A program made the translations under genes and the position numbers. A stretch of DNA of 64,000 bases from Dyadobacter psychrotolerans. GTDB taxonomy: Bacteria > Bacteroidota > Bacteroidia > Cytophagales > Spirosomataceae. This document shows positions 19,031-28,161 of this stretch, in pieces. Each line of letters starts with the position of its first letter. Position 1 is the stretch's first letter. The DNA lies in NCBI RefSeq assembly GCF_004349265.1, contig NZ_SMFL01000005.1, forward strand, positions 372,301 to 436,300. Reading direction: 5' to 3'. Below the pieces are notes generated by a model. It was not told where the DNA came from. It ran no database searches and worked only from the letters and a program-made list of their open reading frames with translations.

Positions 19031-20725
19031 TTACTGACGTGTTATTGAAATATGGTTATTAACAGGAGTAACTTTAGGAACGTCCCCGTCCAGCCAGCAT
19101 AATCCCAGAGCATAATCTCCATCCGAAAGTTTTGCTGGTATTCCGGCATACATTTGCTTTTCCCCGCTTTTGTTAAAAAGTCCGCGAAATCCTGAGCTTG
19201 ATGAACATGCCAGGGCAACCAGATAAAACTTGCCGGGAGCATTTTGATCAGCCATACCCAAATATATTTTTTTGGAAGGAACATGATCGGGAATGTTTGT
19301 TAACGTAAATTCCAGGATGGGGTTTATAGAAACTTTATATTTACCAGAAGGCATTCCCGAGACCTGTACCAACTTTATGCTATTATCTTCTCGATGGTTT
19401 ATAATCTTTTCTTTCCATAACTCGATTGTCTCATCTCCAAAGAAAACCGGAAACTCACAGTTTTTATAAAAATCGGGATCCGGATCAGTCAGGTTTATAT
19501 CTTGATGGAGGAAAACACCGTTTTTTGAATAATTGTAGCTGTCGGCCTTCAACTCAGATTGTGTAAGAGCGATTTGCGAATCGTATTTAATATACATATA
19601 AATACAGCTAAGGAAACTGGCCACTGCAACGCCAGTTGTAAGAAGTTTTCTCCTCTGATTTTTTACGGCACTGAAAATCAAGATAATAGATAGAATTACG
19701 ATACAGACATCGTAGATATTAAACCGGGAAGCCAGAATAACATCTGATCCATCGGACGATCGTCCGATACTGATCATTGTAACACTTGCAAGCAGCCGTA
19801 GAAAAGAGACCTCCAGCAAGCCGATGGGCTCAAAGCTATTTGATTGTTTACTGGGCAAATTGTACTTTTTCACAATGCCGATTATTGCTATTGTAAAAAA
19901 AATGACAAGAATTATAAAGCCTGCAAACATGGAAATTTTTATCGCATGGGTATCAGAAATTACTTTGGCAAATGAGCCTGAAAAGCCGATGAAATTTCGT
20001 GAAACAGCTGTGACTAATTCCTTTGCAGGAAGTATTTGGGTAGCAGACGAAAATTTAAAATTTGTGAAGTAAAAGACAGAGTAAAGGATCATTAAACCAC
20101 CAAATATAAAGCTGTCTTTCCATCGTTTTTGCGTCAAAAGCCAGAAAAGTCCGATTGGAATTATGCTCACACCGTCTAAAAATGTCAAAGTTGCCAGTAT
20201 GGCAAAAGGAAAACACCAAAGCCATGAATCCCTTTTGCATTGCTGCATGAAATACAAACTGGTAAAGGAGAATGCGACAGAGAGCGTGGATTGAAAAGCA
20301 GTAAGACTAAATATATGAACGAGAAGGCTGAATGGGGAGAATAATAAGTAAGCGATTGGAATAAGTGCCCAGGTACTTAAATTTTTGGATTTCATTATTA
20401 GAAATAAACTGTAACCCAGAAACACAAGATTTAACATTCCAAAAATAACAATCCACTTGAAATTCAGCTTACCGTTTAAATAATAACTAATTATGCTTAC
20501 CGATTTAAAGAAAACGGACCGGTGGTCATTCTGTTGACGAATAAGAATGTTTAATAAATCCTGCGGTTTATCTAAAAAATCATTGAGTGTTATAATAAGC
20601 TCCATATCATCCATGTATGGAACATTAACAGCATAATAAATACAGTAAAAAAATAGAACTATGACAGGAACAGCACTAATTGCCAACGGTATAAAACGGC
20701 TATCCATCTTGATACTTTTGAACAT
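19031..20725 (-). CDS. Polytopic membrane protein, possible GT-C-like glycosyltransferase
   Basis: About 564 residues from the ATG at 20725 (an in-frame TTG three codons earlier is less likely). Roughly ten hydrophobic segments span the first 380 residues, then a soluble C-terminal domain of about 170 residues follows. After the first helix is VNVPYMDDMELI (acidic pair around residue 35), which resembles the first-loop acidic motif of GT-C-fold lipid-linked sugar transferases; that is only a topological resemblance. I do not recognise a named family. The gene is AT-richer than its neighbours and stands alone. Confidence 0.6.
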   Translation of the reverse strand: MFKSIKMDSRFIPLAISAVPVIVLFFYCIYYAVNVPYMDDMELIITLNDFLDKPQDLLNILIRQQNDHRSVFFKSVSIISYYLNGKLNFKWIVIFGMLNLVFLGYSLFLIMKSKNLSTWALIPIAYLLFSPFSLLVHIFSLTAFQSTLSVAFSFTSLYFMQQCKRDSWLWCFPFAILATLTFLDGVSIIPIGLFWLLTQKRWKDSFIFGGLMILYSVFYFTNFKFSSATQILPAKELVTAVSRNFIGFSGSFAKVISDTHAIKISMFAGFIILVIFFTIAIIGIVKKYNLPSKQSNSFEPIGLLEVSFLRLLASVTMISIGRSSDGSDVILASRFNIYDVCIVILSIILIFSAVKNQRRKLLTTGVAVASFLSCIYMYIKYDSQIALTQSELKADSYNYSKNGVFLHQDINLTDPDPDFYKNCEFPVFFGDETIELWKEKIINHREDNSIKLVQVSGMPSGKYKVSINPILEFTLTNIPDHVPSKKIYLGMADQNAPGKFYLVALACSSSSGFRGLFNKSGEKQMYAGIPAKLSDGDYALGLCWLDGDVPKVTPVNNHISITRQ

Positions 20726-20960
20726 TCTCTGCAAAGATTACAAATGATGGGGAAATCAGGAATGTCAGTTATTTAAAGTAGTCCTGAAATCGACTGGTCT
20801 CACTATTAAGTAATAGCAAAACAAAACTAGTAAATTTCGTTTAACAGTCCGGTTATACCTTCACGATTTTAATTATAGGGTTCTTCAAAAGTTTATACTC
20901 TTTAAATTTTCGAAGCAATAAGTAGTTTTATTATATATAAAACTTTTAATAAATATAACG

Positions 20961-21599
20961 TTGAAAACCGTATTTCATGTGCTTAAATACCTTTCTCTGA
21001 TTTTATTTTTATGTACCAGCTGCGCCCGGCAGCCCAGACTTCCTGAAAATAGCCGGTTCAGCGTAACTGCATTGCGAAACGATTCAACCTGGTTTGCGAC
21101 GGGAAAGGGGCTTAGACTCATTCCGGCGGATAGAGATCCGGGATCTGTAAAGCAATTTAATTTGCGAATGACAACTGATATTCCTTTTCCGGGACGAGTA
21201 ATTCCACAAGTCGATTCGGCAAAAATCGTAACAGGATGCGTCGGAAATTGCCGTCCTAGTCAAGATCTGCTGGCGTATAACATTCCTATGAGAAAAGGTA
21301 AATATAAAATTGCTAAGCTGGATAAGCGCCGAACAATAAATAATGAACGTTCAAGTTATTGGCTGGTTGGCTATTCCGGAGGCGCAAGTAAGGCATATTA
21401 CCATAAAGGACGTAAACCGGGATGGATTCGTATCACAAATTTTGATAAAAGTACGAATGTGGCAGAGGGTAGATTTGCAGTCAGTCTTGATGAAGACCTG
21501 ACGCTTTTTAACAGACTGATAAACGAAATACCGCCGGTTGCACGGTTCAGGGAAGGGTTGTTCAGGGTAAAAGTAGAAGATGTGAAATTGAAAAAGTAA
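20961..21599 (+). CDS. Hypothetical lipoprotein, TTG start
   Basis: 212 residues. The first plausible start is TTG at 20961 (MKTVFHVLKYL...); a GTG six codons on is the only near alternative. A signal peptide ends in CTSC (Cys about residue 21), giving a lipoprotein. The mature part contains a short Cys-bearing segment (GCVGNC, about 93-98) and a basic, mixed-strand core. No family is recognised. A strong hairpin follows its stop. Confidence 0.6.
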   Translation: MKTVFHVLKYLSLILFLCTSCARQPRLPENSRFSVTALRNDSTWFATGKGLRLIPADRDPGSVKQFNLRMTTDIPFPGRVIPQVDSAKIVTGCVGNCRPSQDLLAYNIPMRKGKYKIAKLDKRRTINNERSSYWLVGYSGGASKAYYHKGRKPGWIRITNFDKSTNVAEGRFAVSLDEDLTLFNRLINEIPPVARFREGLFRVKVEDVKLKK

Positions 21600-21610
21600 T
21601 TAACTCATAT

Positions 21611-21666
21611 TAATGAACCTAAATTTCTTAATGTTATACCAACCATTAAGGGATTAAGGTTCATTA
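21611..21666. terminator. Long two-part hairpin between convergent genes
   Basis: TAATGAACCT (21611-21620) pairs exactly with AGGTTCATTA (21657-21666), and inside it CTTAATG (21627-21633) pairs with CATTAAG (21644-21650). It sits between the ends of the plus-strand lipoprotein gene and the minus-strand DoxX-like gene and probably terminates one or both. Confidence 0.6.
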
Positions 21667-21723
21667 AGTTATAAATTCAATTTTAGGCCATACTTTAAAT
21701 TAAGGACCTGGAAGAATTCGTGC

Positions 21724-22281
21724 TTAAGCATACGGCACGGTCGTAACATCCTGGTAAATCCCCGGAACACGGCGTGTTAGTGTGCTGCGAAGACTTTGGG
21801 GTTTGGCTATGATGCGTGCGCCCGTCCAGGTGGAAGCGATGACCATTCCGGCTGCTATTAAAATGATATCTTTTATAATGTATTGAGCCGCAAGAGTCGG
21901 CGCATGCATGGGTCCGGAGAACAGTTCGGCAGGATATAAAAACAGGGGTGACATCGCGCCAATCATCTGTACTGCTAAAAGCCATACTCCCACACGCAGA
22001 AACATACCGGTCAGAAAACATAAGCCGATGATGGTTTCAAGAGTAGCTACAAACAACATGGCTTTATGACCAGTGAAAAAACCAAGTGTCAGAACGGATG
22101 TTGTGCGGGTAGCGAGTACTTCAATCGGACTAATTCCTGAGAAAAATTTGAGAACGCCAAAACCCAGGAAAATAATCCCCATGGAAAACCTGAGAATGTT
22201 GATACTGTTGGCTACCAGCCATTTGTTGATCTTTGTGTCCAGTTTATCAAACCGGTCAAATAAATTTAGTGTGCGTTCCAT
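21724..22281 (-). CDS. DoxX-like / DUF417-type membrane protein
   Basis: 185 residues from the ATG at 22281; a longer frame beginning with TTG at 22410 adds 43 non-hydrophobic residues and is rejected. Four membrane helices are visible (about 28-48, 70-90, 97-117, 137-155). The pattern ILRFSMGIIFLGFGVLKF, ETIIGLCFLTG and AAQYIIKDIILI is typical of the DoxX/DUF417 (YkgB-like) superfamily, small inner-membrane proteins often linked to redox stress. It is divergent from the frameshifted SDR gene. Confidence 0.75.
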   Translation of the reverse strand: MERTLNLFDRFDKLDTKINKWLVANSINILRFSMGIIFLGFGVLKFFSGISPIEVLATRTTSVLTLGFFTGHKAMLFVATLETIIGLCFLTGMFLRVGVWLLAVQMIGAMSPLFLYPAELFSGPMHAPTLAAQYIIKDIILIAAGMVIASTWTGARIIAKPQSLRSTLTRRVPGIYQDVTTVPYA

Positions 22282-22480
22282 ATCAGGTGAGTTGGTTGTG
22301 GTTAAAGTCAGACCTACGTCGCATGTAGATAAACGGATTGTTTTAAACCTGATAGGTGTACGAAAGAATGATGTTGAGTAAAAACCAAGAGGAACCGGGC
22401 TTCTCAACAAACAAAACTTGGACTTTTAAACAAAGTGACTGCCTTGTTTTACCATGACCTTTGTAAAAACAAAAAAAATC

Positions 22481-23310
22481 ATGAACAAGACAGTTTTAAT
22501 CACCGGAACGTCATCCGGTATAGGTAAAGAATCAGTAAAGTATTTTTCTGCAAAAGGATGGAACGTGATTGCAACAATGCGTTCTCCTGAGAAGGAAGAA
22601 GAATTAAAGCAGCTGGACAATGTGCTGGTAGTAAAACTTGATGTGCAGCGGCCAGACACTATTTCAACGGCCATTGCAAGCGGAATAGCAAAATTCGGCA
22701 GCATTGATGCGCTGATAAACAATGCAGGTTATGTGAATTTGGCATATTCGAAGCAACGCCAAAACAGCAGGTTGATACGCAGTTTGCCATCAATGTATTT
22801 GGTGTGATGGATACGATCCGGTTGATACTACCTCATTTCCGTGAAAGAAAATCGGGGACAATCATTAACATCAGTTCCGGGGCAGGTCGTTTTACGCTGC
22901 CGCTTATCTCACTTTACAGCGCATCAAAGTTTGCACTCGAAGGTTTTTCCGAAGCGCTGTCATTTGAATTGTCTACGCTGAATATCATGGTAAAGATCGT
23001 TGAGCCCGGCGGAACAACCACGAATTTTAATAATGTCAGTGGGAACCGAATGGCGGATAAACTTTCGATCCCTGATTACGATCCGTTATTGGCAGCTGCC
23101 GGAAAAATGTTTGCACAAATGAGCGGACTCACGCTTGCAACCGCTGAGCAGGTAGCTGACGTGATCTACGAAGCTGCGACGGATGAATCAAATAAATTAC
23201 GCTATATTGTTGGTAATGAAGATTTCAAAAGCCGCATTAACGCAAGGCAAACGATGCAGGACGAGGATTATCTGGCTGAGATCAGGAAAGGTTATACCCA
23301 ATACTTATAA
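22481..23310 (+). pseudogene. Short-chain dehydrogenase/reductase interrupted by a 1-bp frameshift
   Basis: Two abutting frames together make one normal SDR of about 276 residues. The first part has the Rossmann motif TGTSSGIG and NNAGY; the second has ISSGAGRF and the catalytic YSASK. At about 22733 the frame shifts: adding one G after GGTTAT restores GYGEFGIFEATPKQQVDTQF, the expected SDR continuation into the INVFGVMDTI part. Without it translation stops at 22807. The second part could restart only without its nucleotide-binding half. Either the gene is broken in this strain or the base is missing from the assembly. The ATG at 22481 is preferred over 22454. The AraC gene follows 56 bp later. 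Confidence 0.85.
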
Positions 23311-23366
23311 ACTTCATCGCTGATTCAGTTAGAGGTTTCAAAACCTGTTCACATTGAAATATACCA

Positions 23367-24167
23367 ATGGAAGCATCAAATAATAAGTATCCCTGTCATA
23401 TCAATCCGACAATCTCGGGTGAGCAGTTTATCGCAGAACATATTTTTATTTTCATAAAAGCTGGTACGATGACGATTTTCGACGAGGCCGGTAACGAACA
23501 TCATTTGCAACCAGGAGACTATTGTTTTGCAAGAAGAAATTCTTTGGCCCGCTATCTGAAAAAATCACCTGAGAACGGTAGGTTTGAGTCTGTTGCCCTG
23601 TTTTTTAGTCAGGATTTTCTCCGGAGTTTTGGCAGGGAGTACCGTGTTTCGGCTGATTGCGTTTTAAACAAAAATGCCATTATCAAACTTGATCCTCATC
23701 CTTTATTTGCAAACTATGTTCAGTCACGGAATGCTTACAAAGGTGTGGTAGAAAACGAAGATATTATGGCGCTGAAGAATAAGGAAATCATCCTGATTCT
23801 TTTAAAAACCAATCCTGAACTTCGCAATCTTCTATTTGATTTCACCGATCCGGATAAGATAGATCTGGCAACCTTTATGACCAGAAATTTCAGATTTAAT
23901 GTAAGTCTTCAGCGTTTTGGTTATCTGACTGGTAGGAGTTTGACGTCTTTTAAAAGGGATTTTGAAAAAACATTTCATATGGCACCCGGCCGCTGGCTGC
24001 TTGAAAAACGGTTGAACGAAGCGCGTTTTCTGATTGAAAAAAACGGAGCGAAACCATCGGAGGTATATCTGGAGGTTGGTTTTGAAGACTTGTCTCATTT
24101 TTCTTTTGCATTTAAGAAGATGTTTGGCATCTCACCCAATCAGCTAAAAAGCCTGCAAATGGCTTAA
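23367..24167 (+). CDS. AraC-family transcriptional regulator
   Basis: 266 residues. The N-terminal half is a cupin-like sensing domain (GEQFIAEHIFIFIKAGTMTIFD, LQPGDYCF). The C-terminal ~100 residues form the double helix-turn-helix, with a first HTH around FNVSLQRFGYLTGRSLTSFKRDF and the family signature ending in EVGFEDLSHFSFAFKKMFGISPNQ. It directly follows the SDR gene on the same strand, and such AraC-SDR pairs are common, so the SDR is its likely target. A terminator hairpin follows. Confidence 0.92.
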   Translation: MEASNNKYPCHINPTISGEQFIAEHIFIFIKAGTMTIFDEAGNEHHLQPGDYCFARRNSLARYLKKSPENGRFESVALFFSQDFLRSFGREYRVSADCVLNKNAIIKLDPHPLFANYVQSRNAYKGVVENEDIMALKNKEIILILLKTNPELRNLLFDFTDPDKIDLATFMTRNFRFNVSLQRFGYLTGRSLTSFKRDFEKTFHMAPGRWLLEKRLNEARFLIEKNGAKPSEVYLEVGFEDLSHFSFAFKKMFGISPNQLKSLQMA

Positions 24168-24171
24168 ACAG

Positions 24172-24203
24172 TGACCGGCAGCGATTAGCCGGTCATTGTT
24201 TTT
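24172..24203 (+). terminator. Rho-independent terminator after the AraC gene
   Basis: TGACCGGC (24172-24179) pairs with GCCGGTCA (24188-24195) around an 8-nt loop and is followed by TTGTTTTTTA. It starts 5 bp after the AraC stop codon. Confidence 0.85.
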
Positions 24204-24205
24204 TA

Positions 24206-24412
24206 CTACTTACCTTTTCTGGCTTCGAGGTTATTGATGCGAATATTAATCACATGAATGGTGTCCAAAATCGCATCATTCTGCTTTTGCATACTGTCTA
24301 ACTTTATTTCCAGCGCTTCGGCCTTAAGTTGAAACCTGCCTTCCGGAGAGGACTCTTTACCACAGGAAATTATGGACAAAGAAATTAATACAATAATTAT
24401 AGTCTTTTTCAT
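24206..24412 (-). CDS. Small lipoprotein with a coiled-coil segment
   Basis: 68 residues. MKKTIIIVLISLSIISC is a clear lipoprotein signal with lipobox IISC. The mature 50 residues are helical with hydrophobic heptad spacing (LKAEALEIKLDSMQKQNDAI, then IHVINIRINNLE), which suggests an Lpp-like coiled coil. No family assignment. It is convergent with the AraC gene, whose terminator lies just beyond its stop. Confidence 0.65.
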   Translation of the reverse strand: MKKTIIIVLISLSIISCGKESSPEGRFQLKAEALEIKLDSMQKQNDAILDTIHVINIRINNLEARKGK

Positions 24413-24547
24413 ATCTGTTTAGTTTACAGTGTTAGTTGCAAACCAAAGTCAGAATCTTACACTACGGGCCATTTTTCTTTAAAGGACAAAGTCCGGTGAT
24501 CAAGCACGGTTATTTTATGGAGGCAGCGTTCATCTTTTAAAATAACA

Positions 24548-26065
24548 ATGAGTCTTTTAAACATAACAATTGTTGGCGGTGGTGCCTGTGGGATATCTGC
24601 CTTTATAGAATTTTTTCTTCAGCTCCGAATCGCTCAGCTTCATAAAAAAATATCTGTTACCATTATTGAAGAAAATAAGGAGGTTGGAAAAGGACTGGCA
24701 TTCGGTACTAAACAGCCGGGCCACATTCTCAATACCCAGGCAGACCTGATGGGCATCCACTTTACCGAGCCTGCGCATTTTAGCGACTGGCTCAAAGAAC
24801 ACGATGAAAGGATCGGTCATGAAGTTGTTGATAATCAGGGTGAATTTAATGCTTTCACAACCAGAAGATTGTACGGAGATTATCTCAAAGAACAGTTTGA
24901 ACACTATTTTAAGCTGGCAAAAAACGAAGGCATGCAGGTAGAAGTGATCCGTGCAAGGGCAGTTTCGGTATCAGAGAAAAAACAGGGTTATGAGATTGTT
25001 TTATCAGATAATAAAACACATCAATGTGACTATCTTGTTTTATCGCCCGGAACACCCGTGGCAGACAATTATCCCAAACTGGAAGGTAAAGAAAACTACT
25101 TTGGCTCTCCCTGGCCCTCAGCGCCAATTTTAGAAATACCTACTGACGAAGACGTTGCTATTTTGGGATCAAGTTTGAGCGCCATAGATGCGGTGATGAC
25201 ACTCACAGACAATGATCATCAGGGAAAAATAACGTTGTATTCTCTTGACGGACTTATGCCAAGAGTACAGGCGGAGGATCCCAGCGATTACCGATGTAAA
25301 ATATTAACAGTTAGTAATTTACATAAAATTCAGCGTGAGAAACTACGAAACCCAACCGTAAAAGAAATGCTGAGGCTTTTTATGCAGGAAGCTGAACTTC
25401 ATGACGGCAAAAAGATCGATTGGGACGCTACTGACCGGACAGGAAAATCAGCAAAACAATTGCTAAAAAAAGATATTGAAGTTGCGCGCAACGGTGGTGA
25501 TGCACTGATGAACGTTCCGCTTGCACTTCGGTACGAAAGCTCGGAAATGTGGAAAATGCTTGACGAAACAGAAAAGTTGAAATTTAAAAAGTGGGTTGGT
25601 AATCAGTGGAATACAAACCGACACTGTATGCCACTGGTGAATGCAGAGCGGGTTGAAAAGCTCTTTTCTACCAAACAGCTCCGGGTAAATTCGGATTTGA
25701 CTGACGTTCAGTTTGATACAAAATCCGGCCATTTTAATCTTGTTCATGATGATAAAACAACATCTGAAAAATACCTGATCAATGCCACCGGACCTGCTTC
25801 CGCTGTGAAGGATATGAAATCGGAGCTAATTCAGAATCTGTCGGCTTCCGGAATGATTGAAGCCGAAAAAGCGGGCGGAATTAAAATTCATACGGAAACG
25901 ATGCAGGTAATGAGGAAGGGAAAAACCTGCCACAACCTTTACGCATTGGGGCATATTACCAACGGACTTCTGCTGGATGTGAACGCGGTTTGGTTTAATG
26001 TAAAAACAATTGGCAATCTCAGCCGCCATCTGATTAATAATCTGACTCTTGAAAGTACTATTTGA
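24548..26065 (+). CDS. FAD/NAD(P)-binding protein (NAD_binding_9 family)
   Basis: 505 residues, cytoplasmic. The dinucleotide-binding motif GGGACGIS is at residues 9-16, followed by an acidic residue in TIIEENKEVGKGLAFG and the NTQADLMGIHF segment typical of PF13454 proteins. A second nucleotide-binding-like stretch is VAILGSSLSAIDAVMTL (about 202-218). This family includes flavin-dependent oxidoreductases of varied or unknown substrate; none can be named here. The 3' end overlaps the AEC transporter gene by 17 bp, implying co-translation. Confidence 0.8.
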   Translation: MSLLNITIVGGGACGISAFIEFFLQLRIAQLHKKISVTIIEENKEVGKGLAFGTKQPGHILNTQADLMGIHFTEPAHFSDWLKEHDERIGHEVVDNQGEFNAFTTRRLYGDYLKEQFEHYFKLAKNEGMQVEVIRARAVSVSEKKQGYEIVLSDNKTHQCDYLVLSPGTPVADNYPKLEGKENYFGSPWPSAPILEIPTDEDVAILGSSLSAIDAVMTLTDNDHQGKITLYSLDGLMPRVQAEDPSDYRCKILTVSNLHKIQREKLRNPTVKEMLRLFMQEAELHDGKKIDWDATDRTGKSAKQLLKKDIEVARNGGDALMNVPLALRYESSEMWKMLDETEKLKFKKWVGNQWNTNRHCMPLVNAERVEKLFSTKQLRVNSDLTDVQFDTKSGHFNLVHDDKTTSEKYLINATGPASAVKDMKSELIQNLSASGMIEAEKAGGIKIHTETMQVMRKGKTCHNLYALGHITNGLLLDVNAVWFNVKTIGNLSRHLINNLTLESTI

Positions 26066-26960
26066 ATTATATGCGGAGCTCTTACCAGTAATGGCTTTCA
26101 TACCGTTGGGTTATTTTGTTAAGAAAAAATTTGATGTCAGTGACAGCTACGTCAGCACGCCGCTGATAAAGGTGCTTTTGCCGCTATTGGTGTTTTTCAA
26201 TGTGCTGGATGCCGAAGCCCAAAAACTTTATATCCTGCCGGTGCTTACTTTTCTCCTGGCTCTGGGCATGGTGCCGGCAGCGAATTTTGCCCATGAACGT
26301 TTTGCAAAAGAATCCAATCCGCTCTTACTTAGAAGCTCATTCTCATTTTTTAACATCGCATTTTTTGGCATTCCTACCATCACTGCACTTTTTGGAGAGG
26401 ACAAGGTCAGTACTTTGATCTGTATTTACCTGGGCTCGGCTTTGTATGGAGACACGATTGGTTATTTTCAGGTTGCTAAAACAAAGTTATCTTTTCGGGA
26501 AGCATTCAAAGAAGTAGCAAAAATTCCGTTTTTGTATGTCTTTATCGCTGCTATAATTTGTAAAGCTGCCGGAGTCGAAAAACCTGATTCTTTCGAGTCG
26601 CCACTGAAAGTGGTAAGTTTTATCGTGTCTGCTGCCGGAATGCTCATTGTCGGTTTTAACCTTTCGGAAGTAAAGTTGGAAAACTTCAAATGGAAATATT
26701 ACTTCCGGCTTTTATCGTTTCGTACCGTTGCAGCCATTTTGATTCTGGGGCTGCTTGGGGGAGGGGAGTATTTGATTTTTAATCAGCTGGAAAAAGAAGA
26801 TTATCTGATACTTTCTCTGGTTCCTCTTTTTCCGGTTGCGGCCAACGTCACGGTTTTTGCATCATTTTTAGGTTCAGAGCAAAAACAATCTTCTTTGCTG
26901 GTTTTTCTTTCCATGCTGCTTTCATTGGTTTTGGTATCGCTGGCTGCACTTTTGTTTTAA
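26049..26960 (+). CDS. AEC (auxin efflux carrier)-family transporter
   Basis: 303 residues from a TTG start at 26049 inside the previous gene. The alternative ATG at 26091 would cut through the first helix (ELLPVMAFIPLGYFVKKK), so the TTG start fits the family better. About ten transmembrane helices are visible, arranged as two halves, with FFNIAFFGIPTITALFG resembling the conserved N-P-type crossing of AEC proteins. Bacterial members export or import organic acids such as malate; the substrate here is unknown. Coupling to the upstream flavoprotein suggests they handle the same compound. Confidence 0.82.
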   Translation: MKVLFELYAELLPVMAFIPLGYFVKKKFDVSDSYVSTPLIKVLLPLLVFFNVLDAEAQKLYILPVLTFLLALGMVPAANFAHERFAKESNPLLLRSSFSFFNIAFFGIPTITALFGEDKVSTLICIYLGSALYGDTIGYFQVAKTKLSFREAFKEVAKIPFLYVFIAAIICKAAGVEKPDSFESPLKVVSFIVSAAGMLIVGFNLSEVKLENFKWKYYFRLLSFRTVAAILILGLLGGGEYLIFNQLEKEDYLILSLVPLFPVAANVTVFASFLGSEQKQSSLLVFLSMLLSLVLVSLAALLF

Positions 26961-26977
26961 CATCGTGCAGCCAACTT

Positions 26978-28141
26978 TTATTTCTTCCAGTCAATGATCT
27001 TAAAGACAATCGATTTGTAGCCGTCTTTTTCGTAGAGAATGCCAACACTGTTTTTAGATGTCTGAACAAGGTCGGAGTAGGCAGTGTAATCTTTTTGACC
27101 GGCCGTGCTTTTGTCGATCAGATAGGATTTCTCCCATGTTTTGCCGTCGTTAAAACTGATACGTAGCGTAAGATTATCGCGGTTTTTTGTATCTGCTGCA
27201 TTTGCAAAAGCCAGTATGTTTTGTTTTTTATTTTTACCAATTGTCAGAATACTGCCTTCGCAAACCGGATCCGGCAGATTGTGGTCGAAGTAAGTCGTGT
27301 CCCATTTAGCGCCGCCGTCTGTGCTGATTGCTACAATCCTGGCACGGACATCACCTTTCTGATTTCTTGCATTAAACATCAGCCTTCCCTGAGAAATCTC
27401 TGTCGCTGTTGACTCGTTGGAGCCGCCAAAAGAAATATTTTCACTGATTTTAAATGTTTTACCATGGTCGTCGGAGTAGAATCCATGCGCCTGGTAATCA
27501 CTGAAATCCTTTTTCGGCTCACCTGCTGAGTGGTTGCCGGGAACATAAATGCGTCCTTTGTACTTACCGGATCCGAATTGCATCGCGTGGCCAGGCGTAT
27601 TGGCATAACTTCGCCAGTCTTCTGTGGAATTGTAGTCAGGATCTAGGTTGGGTTGTTTTGGTTTATGGACTTGTTTGGTAATATTCCCGGCCTCCGACCA
27701 GCTTTTCCCCGCATCAACAGAAGTTTTGTACCAAACTTCGCGCAAACCGTCTCCTTTTCTTACTTCACCTTCATGGTTGTTGCCGGTATTGTAAAAAAGA
27801 TAAAGCTTTCCTTTTGGAAAATCGGGATCAGTCAAATCAAAAACAGGAGCAGGGTTTCCTGCCTGCAATTTGTCATAATCGGCAACAGTTTGTATAGCAG
27901 ACCAGCTTTTGCCGCCATCGCTGCTTCTTTTCATGATGATGTCAATATCTCCAAAATCACCTGCGCCGCCAACCCGCCCTTCTGCAAAAGCAAGCAGATC
28001 ACCGCCGGGAGCGCGAACGATCGCTGGTATACGAAATGATTTAAATCCTTCGGTTCCCGAAACAAATACAGGCGTTTGTGCAAGAAGGATATTTGAAAGA
28101 CAAACAGTCAGGAATGCCAAAATGATATTTTTATTTCTCAT
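26978..28141 (-). CDS. nanH: Secreted exo-alpha-sialidase (GH33)
   Basis: 387 residues. A signal peptide (about 1-21, ending LLAQ) exports it. The catalytic-arginine motif FRIP is at about residue 36, and several Asp-boxes follow: SSDGGKSWS, SVDAGKSWS, SDDHGKTF, STDGGAKW and SFNDGKTW, marking the six-bladed propeller. A GDFGDIDIIMKRS segment supplies the expected Asp, and DYTAYSDL near residue 355 the nucleophile Tyr. It hydrolyses terminal sialic acids from glycoconjugates. It is the last gene of the nan operon, 20 bp below the epimerase. There is no extra carbohydrate-binding module, so it is shorter than many gut Bacteroides NanH proteins. Confidence 0.93.
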   Translation of the reverse strand: MRNKNIILAFLTVCLSNILLAQTPVFVSGTEGFKSFRIPAIVRAPGGDLLAFAEGRVGGAGDFGDIDIIMKRSSDGGKSWSAIQTVADYDKLQAGNPAPVFDLTDPDFPKGKLYLFYNTGNNHEGEVRKGDGLREVWYKTSVDAGKSWSEAGNITKQVHKPKQPNLDPDYNSTEDWRSYANTPGHAMQFGSGKYKGRIYVPGNHSAGEPKKDFSDYQAHGFYSDDHGKTFKISENISFGGSNESTATEISQGRLMFNARNQKGDVRARIVAISTDGGAKWDTTYFDHNLPDPVCEGSILTIGKNKKQNILAFANAADTKNRDNLTLRISFNDGKTWEKSYLIDKSTAGQKDYTAYSDLVQTSKNSVGILYEKDGYKSIVFKIIDWKK

Positions 28142-28161
28142 AGTTCAGTGCTTATAGATTT

